NCBI RefSeq assembly: GCF_014898055.3
Contig: NW_023601322.1
Coordinates: forward strand, 71,886,740-71,950,739
Length of the DNA: 64,000 nucleotides
Source of the DNA: Talpa occidentalis
Lineage: Eukaryota > Chordata > Mammalia > Eulipotyphla > Talpidae
Direction of reading: 5' to 3'
This document shows, one piece after another, positions 58,560-64,000 of this stretch; position 1 is the stretch's first letter, and every line of letters starts with the position of its first letter. A program made the position numbers and the translations under genes. Below the pieces are notes generated by a model. The model saw nothing but the letters and a program-made list of their open reading frames with translations. It had not been told where the DNA came from and did no database searches.

Positions 58560-60650
58560 ATTCCCCCAAATAGGGTGTGCAGACCTAGGGAGGTCACTGA
58601 GACACTTTCAGGGCATCCACAAGGTCAAAACTCTTCATAATAAAGCTACAATATTCTTTAGCTTCTTCGATATCCTGATCTTTGCACCAATAGTACAAAA
58701 ACAGTAGCGGGCAAAACTGCCAGTGACCAACCAGATCAGCAATGCCCCAAACAAGTCACTGTCGATGTCTTTATTGCCAAGCAAGCAGTCACGGGAAATA
58801 AAACCAAAAAACACAACAATTTCACTTGAGAATGTCCTTGAGGAAGCAGTGGAAAGTATTGATTTTATTGAATCTTGATCCCTTAGGATACATTTTAAAA
58901 TAGTCTAAGGGAAGAAATGGAAAGTATGAGTAAAGCACTCTGCTAATGTGACAAGTTAGGCTGTTTGTCTTGAGTGTGTGATTGTGTTTGGGGCTCAAGA
59001 AGCTGCTTTTATTCAGCAAACACCATTTTCACTTGAAATGGAGACTGACAGCCAGGCTGCATTAATACTTCCAAGGGCTGTGGGCACTTATGCCTTGGTG
59101 GGCCCCTTCCTCTATAAAAAGATATAAAAATTATAGTTTATGGACTGTGGTGGTATAAAAGATATATATATGGTTGCTATATGCATTGGTATAAAGACAC
59201 AGATATAAATGTTATACAGAGTAAAAGGTTTCTTTCAATCGAAAAGAGTGAACCTTCTTTTTATTCTTCTGATTTTAAAAGATATTGAACATTTTCATGG
59301 GCCCATAAAGTCCCGTGGGCCTTAGCTCTGTTCCTAATGGAGAAGTTGTGCCTGATTGAAAGTCAAACTTGTTTTTCAGACCTGGGTGTGTGCAGGGTGG
59401 AATTCTCCAGAAGGCAGTTTCAATATGTAATGTTAACATACTTGTCTTAACATGGATACAGTTTTGTTTGTTTGTTTCTTTATGGAAGAAGGGTCCCATG
59501 AAGGCAGAGATGCCGAAGGCCCATGTAAGTCATTCTGCAGCCTTGCAGAATGTGGTAGATGTTTGTTTGAACCCACAACTTCAAAACCATAACTATGATA
59601 TTATGTTGCCAATGATAAATTTGACCTTTCAAAACTTAACATTTTGGGCAACTTGTGTCTGCTACTGCGAACTTGGCAACTTTCCAATACTTGAACATTG
59701 TCTGAGGGTCTCAGTGGTGATATTAAGGAATGTAATGTTCTGATATCGTGGGATAAAAAGTGTTCACATATGGAAGATTAGAAGATCTGTACAACTTAAT
59801 GATATAGTATTTTCGAAATGACCAATATGATTTCACCAAACCATGCATGACTACAAGATACAGAGATGTTGAGATATGGATGGATTTTTATGCTACTGAT
59901 TTAAAAGGTTGATTGATTGGTTTTGGTTTCTACATTGCAATTAACCTTTAAGAAACTACTACTTCTTTTGCATCTTGGTATAGGGTTAAAGAACAGCCAA
60001 ATTATCTGAAAAAGCTATTTAAGTCTTACATTTGCTCCAAATCAGTGTCTGTGTAAGGCTGAATTTTTTTTTCATATGCTTCCAATTAAACAACTTATAG
60101 CAGCTGATTGAATACAGAAGCCTTGAGAATCTAGCTATCGTCTATTAAGACAGACATTAAAGAAATGGGCGAAATTGTAAAACCATGCTAATCTTCTCAC
60201 TGATTTTTTTCTTTTTTGGTTTGGAAAATAAAATTATTTTCATACAAATACATTACTTACATGTAAATGTTCAAAAAATTAGTACATATTTATAATTCCC
60301 TCAGCTTTAATTTCTTTTTAAAAAAATATTTATTTATTTATTTATTTATACAAGCACTGGGTACAGTCAGAAGCACGGGAGGGTGAGAGAATTCACCAGA
60401 GACAGACCGGGGAACAGAACAGGCAGAGTGATGAAGTACACTGCTGAGGGGAGCAGTGGGCACAGCAGGAGAGGCTGCTGGCAGCTTCACAACCCAGCGC
60501 TCAACTGCTGCACCACCTAGGAGGCCCTCTCAGCTTTAATTTCTAATAGAGCACACCACAGCTCTCTGTGGGCTCTTACGGTGTGCTTTTTGCTCATTTT
60601 AATTTTCCAAGTTTTTGACAGTGAGCATGCATTCTGATTCTCCAATTGGG
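58560..60650 (+). mobile_element. hAT (Charlie-class) DNA transposon fossil with transposase remnants
   Basis: The left part begins with TTCCCCCAAATAGGGTGTGC AGACC and AAGGTCAAAACTCTTCATAA. Broken transposase coding sequence follows (AAGAATGTCCTTGAGGAAGC, CATTTTCACTTGAAATGGAG). After an unrelated interval at about 59070-59590 it resumes: TGTTGCCAATGATAAATTTG, GGTGATATTAAGGAATGTAA, GCAATTAACCTTTAAGAAAC, then ATTAAGACAGACATTAAAGA. Many stops and frame changes; no function. A SINE interrupts it at 60316-60528. Confidence 0.75.
60316..60528 (-). mobile_element. tRNA-derived SINE, antisense, with internal deletion, 16-bp TSD
   Basis: Antisense copy with TTTATTTATTTATTTATACA tail. Perfect target repeats CTCAGCTTTAATTTCT at 60300-60315 and 60529-60544. 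About 65 bp between the GCAGGAGAGG and GCTGC(G/T)GGCAGC blocks is missing compared with the 20, 30 and 34 kb copies. Confidence 0.95.
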
Positions 60651-61284
60651 GGAGAAAAAGATTTTAGAAAGCCAGAGAAAATCCCTGGATGTCAATAAGG
60701 CCAGGCTTTTGCTCTTCTTCCTCCTGCCAGTCTTTCTCCGGGGGGGGGGGGGGGATATTTCTGGTGGACCCCTCCCTAAGCTTCAGACCCTGCTAAGTTC
60801 ATATCCTTACAGGCATAATGGGTGCTGCTTATCAATAGATTGCAGACTGCGCTCTGGAAGACAAAATCCTTTTGTAGATGATGACCCTTCAGACACCAGA
60901 TAAAGAATCTTTAAACACCTGGATTCAGCCCCCAGCAACCCAGCGCAAGGACAAAGGACCTGCACCCCAACCATCAGAGCAAAGAGCAGAGGCAAGGATT
61001 TCTCTAGGAAATTAAGAGTGAATTGAACTCTAAACTGTTGTTGTGGTTTAAGTGTGACATGTTAATTTCTTGTAAGGAGCATTATTGAAGGACAAGACAA
61101 AGGTGACATTTTAAGTAATGATGATGAAAGATGATTAAGTCATCTCATAACAGCTCAGTTTTAATAATTCTTCACTGAATTTTCTGCCTGTAATCTAGTA
61201 GCAAATGTTACTTTCAAGTATTTTCATTCTTAAACTCTTTAGGAGACCTTGAGAGGATAATAAACCTGTAAAAAGTTTTGAAAA
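60651..61284. other. Unique sequence with a G15 run
   Basis: No gene recognised. A G15 homopolymer lies at 60740-60754. Confidence 0.4.
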
Positions 61285-61512
61285 ATTGAGGTGTTATTGA
61301 CATAAAACATGGTTTAAGGGTAAGGTGTCCCATGTGTTGACCTATTGTATTTCTATATGCAATGTGATTGCTACTGTAGTAGTGTTAGCTAATGCTCCTA
61401 CCACATCAAATAAATATTTTTATTTTTTAATTAAAAAAATTATTAGTGAGGTAACAAGACTGGTTTATAACACAGTAGATGATTTAAGGGAGTAGGTTCA
61501 CACCTCCTCAGA
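61285..61512. repeat. Probable old L1 3' debris
   Basis: AATTGAGGTGTTATTGACAT AAAACATGG and GAGGTAACAAGACTGGTTTA TAACA are phrases seen in L1 3' regions of laurasiatherian genomes. Boundaries and orientation uncertain. Confidence 0.35.
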
Positions 61513-62171
61513 TGTCTGTCACCGCACCATACCCACCACAAAGGCTCCCTGTAAGGTCTGGAAGACACAGTGCAGGTTTTCTAGGATCCAGCAGATGGGT
61601 AAAGGAGGAGTCAGAGTCCTCAGTGGTTTTTTGCAGGTCTTTTATTGGGATTAGCAGGTACATGGCAGGCAGGGGTGCTGGGGGGCCCTCCCAGCCCCCA
61701 GCAAGTCTTCACTCTATCTGGGCTCTCGGGCGTTCTCTGCTTCTCTCTCGGCTTCTGTTCCTTCTCGGCTTCTACTGGCGTCCTCTTGACGCCCTTCCTT
61801 AAAAGCCCAGTCTTAACCCAGGTGAATCCCATCTACCTATGCCCACACCCTAATTGCAGGTGCCCGCCATCAGGCATGCATTCAGGACCGCAAGGATCCA
61901 TCATCTATCCTGATGGAGGGAGGGCAGAAAAGCCTGACATTTTTCCTTACCCTACACTCCCTTATCCCTTTACCATAGATCACTGGGCCCACTCCCCCTT
62001 TATCCCACCCTCTCCTTCTAGTAGCCTCAAAATCTACCTGACTTGCTCTCTCAGTTCCTTTAGGTCTCAATTCCTTTAGCGGTCTTTCCTCTAAAATATG
62101 AAAATCCAATTCACATTCCCGATCCCCCTTCCTGGCTTCGTTTTTCTCCGCAGCATTTACACCACCTGACA
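61513..62171 (-). mobile_element. LTR-like block, antisense
   Basis: On the minus strand a TTTTAAGG box (about 61795-61803) precedes a GC-rich leader. A AATAAA (61641-61646) follows about 155 bases later in CCCAATAAAAGACCTGC, the arrangement of a retroviral LTR R region. The + strand ends are TG (61513) and CA (62171). No matching short target repeat was found, and no adjacent retroviral genes. Family not identified. Confidence 0.4.
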
Positions 62172-62204
62172 CATCATCTCTTTTGTCTGTTTTCTTTCCT
62201 ACTA

Positions 62205-62340
62205 GTGTGCAAACTCCTGGAAGGCAGGAATTTTGGATGTTTTGTTGACTGCTTCCTTTCATCACCCCAACTGGCACCTGGCACGGAGAATGACCTTTGT
62301 ATTTAATTGAATTAAGGAATATATGAATAGCCTGTGTTGG
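62205..62340 (+). repeat. L2 3' end
   Basis: GTGCAAACTCCTGGAAGGCA, GGATGTTTTGTTGACTGC and GGCACCTGGCACGGAGAATG follow the sense L2 3' end. Confidence 0.7.
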
Positions 62341-62360
62341 CCCCTGCCTTGTGGATTTTA

Positions 62361-63211
62361 TTTATTTTTTTTTAAATAATAAATTTTATTGTTATGTTCT
62401 CCATACAATTGCAGCCCCCCCCATTCTGACCCCAATCCCTCCCCTCCCGCCCCCGCCCCCCTAAAAGTGTCTCTGGTTCATAGTTTTTTGTTGATTTTGA
62501 TTTTCACTTTCTTAAAGTTATTCATTTTCCTGGTCCCTTATTTAAGTTTTCTAGATTCCTGTTATGAGTGAGACCATCCGGTATTTTTCTTTTTCTTTTT
62601 GGCTTATTTCGCTGAGCATGATCCCTTCCAGTGCCATCCATGTTGCTGCAAATTGCATGTGTTTATCTTTTTTGAATGCTGAGTAATATTCCATGGTATA
62701 TATGTACCACATCTTGATCCAGTCATCTATTTTTGGGCATTTGGGTTGTTTCCAAAGCTTAGCTATTGTAAACAGTGCTGCTATAAACATAGGGGTGCAG
62801 GTGCTCTTTGGAATTGATGTTTCTGTGTCTTTTGGGTAAATACCTAGGAATGGAATTGCTGGATCATATGGAAGTTCTATGTTTAGTAGGTCCAGAAATC
62901 TCCACACAGCTCTCCATAGTGGTTGGACCAGTTTGCACTCCCACCAACAGTGCAGAAGAGTTCCTTTTTCTCCACACCCTCGCCAACATTTGTTGTTGCT
63001 AGTTTTTTTAATATGTGCCATTCTCACTGGTGTAAGATGGTATCTCATGGTAGTTTTGATTTGCATTTCCCTGATGACAAGTGATGTTGAACATTTTTTC
63101 ATATGCCTGTTGGCCATTTGCATTTCCTCTTCAGAGAAGTTTCTTTTTAGCTCTTCTGCCCATTTTTTGACTGGATTATTTTCTTTGTTGTTGTTGAGTC
63201 TCGTCAGCTCT
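62361..63211 (-). mobile_element. Young 5'-truncated L1, antisense, 16-bp TSD, ORF2 C-terminus open
   Basis: Antisense L1 with TTTATTTTTTTTTAAATAAT tail at left and ORF2 text at right. Reading on the minus strand, ORF2 is open for about 215 codons from the truncation to its natural stop near 62551 ([48 protein letters not shown]). No endonuclease or RT active-site part is present, so it cannot move. Target repeats TGCCTTGTGGATTTTA at 62345-62360 and 63212-63227. Confidence 0.95.
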
Positions 63212-63227
63212 TGCCTTGTGGATTTTA

Positions 63228-64000
63228 AAGTAAGTAGTGAGGGTGAGGACATCCGCACAGATTTGGTACAGGGTGAGTGACTGTGTGTACATATGGAGGT
63301 GTGAAGATCTAACCCCCAAAACATACAGGTATGTGAATGACTGATAAATTAACACCATTTGAGAGGGAAAAAAAAGTACGTTGTAAAGCGTCGTGGTGAA
63401 AAAAGCAGCCTGAAGTCTGTGAGGGGTCGTCGGTTATTTCCATAACTCCCTCCTCACACACACCCCCTCCCAGCAGTGGTACTTTAAACCTCCCAGCAAG
63501 GCTGCAGGTGTGTATTGTTATCTAAATTGGGTCCGCAGCTGGGTGCTGAGGCTTCCCCCTCCATACTTAAGCGTGTGAACAGGAGGGGAGTAGAGGGAAG
63601 GGCCCTATTTAACCCACCCCCACCCCCTGCCGCCCCATAGTGCACTAATGCTTTCTAATGGGAAACCCATTTAGGAACGCTAGCTAGGCTTTGCAGTGGC
63701 TCCTCTTCTTCCTGCCGGTCTGCAGCTTAAATCAAAAACAAAAACCGTGTGTGATAAAAAGAATCACTGTTTATATTAGTAAATCCCAACTTGGCTCCAA
63801 TAGTGAGCATTTGCTGAAACGCAGGAGCTAAACGCTTCCCTGAGCAAAGGAGGTCCACATTTTCTGGGTTCACTGCGAAGACCCCAGAGGAGCCGGATGT
63901 GCAGTAGTCAGCCGTGGCCCAGACGAGGCTTCGCTGGGTGGGCTGGCACCCACACAGTGGGAGGTTCCGAGATGCCCTGGGGGCGGGGGTGTTGCACTGG
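63228..64000. other. Unique repeat-free right edge, GC rising
   Basis: No repeat or ORF of note. AT-rich motifs near 63650-63790 (CTTTCTAATGGGAAACCCAT, AGCTTAAATC) give way to GGGGGCGGGGGTG at the edge. By human gene order the MACROH2A1 promoter side should come next, but no exon is visible. Confidence 0.35.

Noticed and set aside
62879..63280. 133-codon + strand frame
   Set aside because: It is the reverse complement of L1 ORF2.
1..64000. NEUROG1, CXCL14 or MACROH2A1 exons, CRISPR arrays, operons or bacterial-type systems
   Set aside because: Searched by eye for the bHLH, chemokine, H2A-fold and macrodomain text and for regularly spaced repeats; none found. The window is mammalian intergenic DNA around TIFAB.

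Overview
The window is nuclear DNA from a placental mammal. It has interspersed MIR and L2 fossils, MLT1 LTRs, Tigger, MER20 and other hAT remnants, several ages of L1, and a tRNA-derived SINE that has been active recently. The SINE (a GGCCTCC head, a GGTTCGATCCC B box and a TATAAATAAATAAATCTT tail) is not the primate, rodent, carnivore, ruminant or equid family that I know. A laurasiatherian, perhaps a bat, is a guess from that and is not proven.

The only intact protein gene I can support is TIFAB (TRAF-interacting protein with FHA domain B), on the + strand with a single coding exon at 24916-25509. A splice acceptor lies just upstream, a poly(A) signal is near 25944, and a possible noncoding first exon ends near 22936. 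About 2 kb downstream on the same strand is sequence homologous to DCANP1 (C5orf20), the small intronless gene beside TIFAB in humans. Here it cannot encode that protein: its ATG is kept, but codon 3 is a stop and further stops and indels follow. The pair places the window in the mammalian block NEUROG1 - TIFAB - DCANP1 - MACROH2A1. NEUROG1 would lie beyond the left edge and MACROH2A1 beyond the right edge; no exon of either was recognised.

Layout: 1-1700, old L1 with a SINE inside. 1.7-8 kb, mostly unique with MIR and L2. 8.4-9.2 kb and 12.6-13.5 kb, two local inverted duplications, each with one arm inside an old L1. 14-22 kb, unique sequence with MIRs, an old L1, an MLT1 LTR and a SINE. 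22.7-28.2 kb, the TIFAB/DCANP1 locus. 28-51 kb, largely unique intergenic sequence with SINEs, MER20, Tigger, old L1 and candidate conserved or CTCF-type elements. 51-63.2 kb, AT-rich and retrotransposon-dense: a 5'-inverted young L1 nested in an old L1, a short L1 with an apparent 3' transduction, SINE-in-SINE, a hAT transposase fossil, an LTR-like block and a young antisense L1. 63.2-64 kb, repeat-free and turning GC-rich at the edge.

The most notable observations are the dead DCANP1 reading frame, a 36-residue C-terminal extension of TIFAB through loss of the stop used in humans, the two inverted duplications, and several retrotransposition products with readable target-site duplications.
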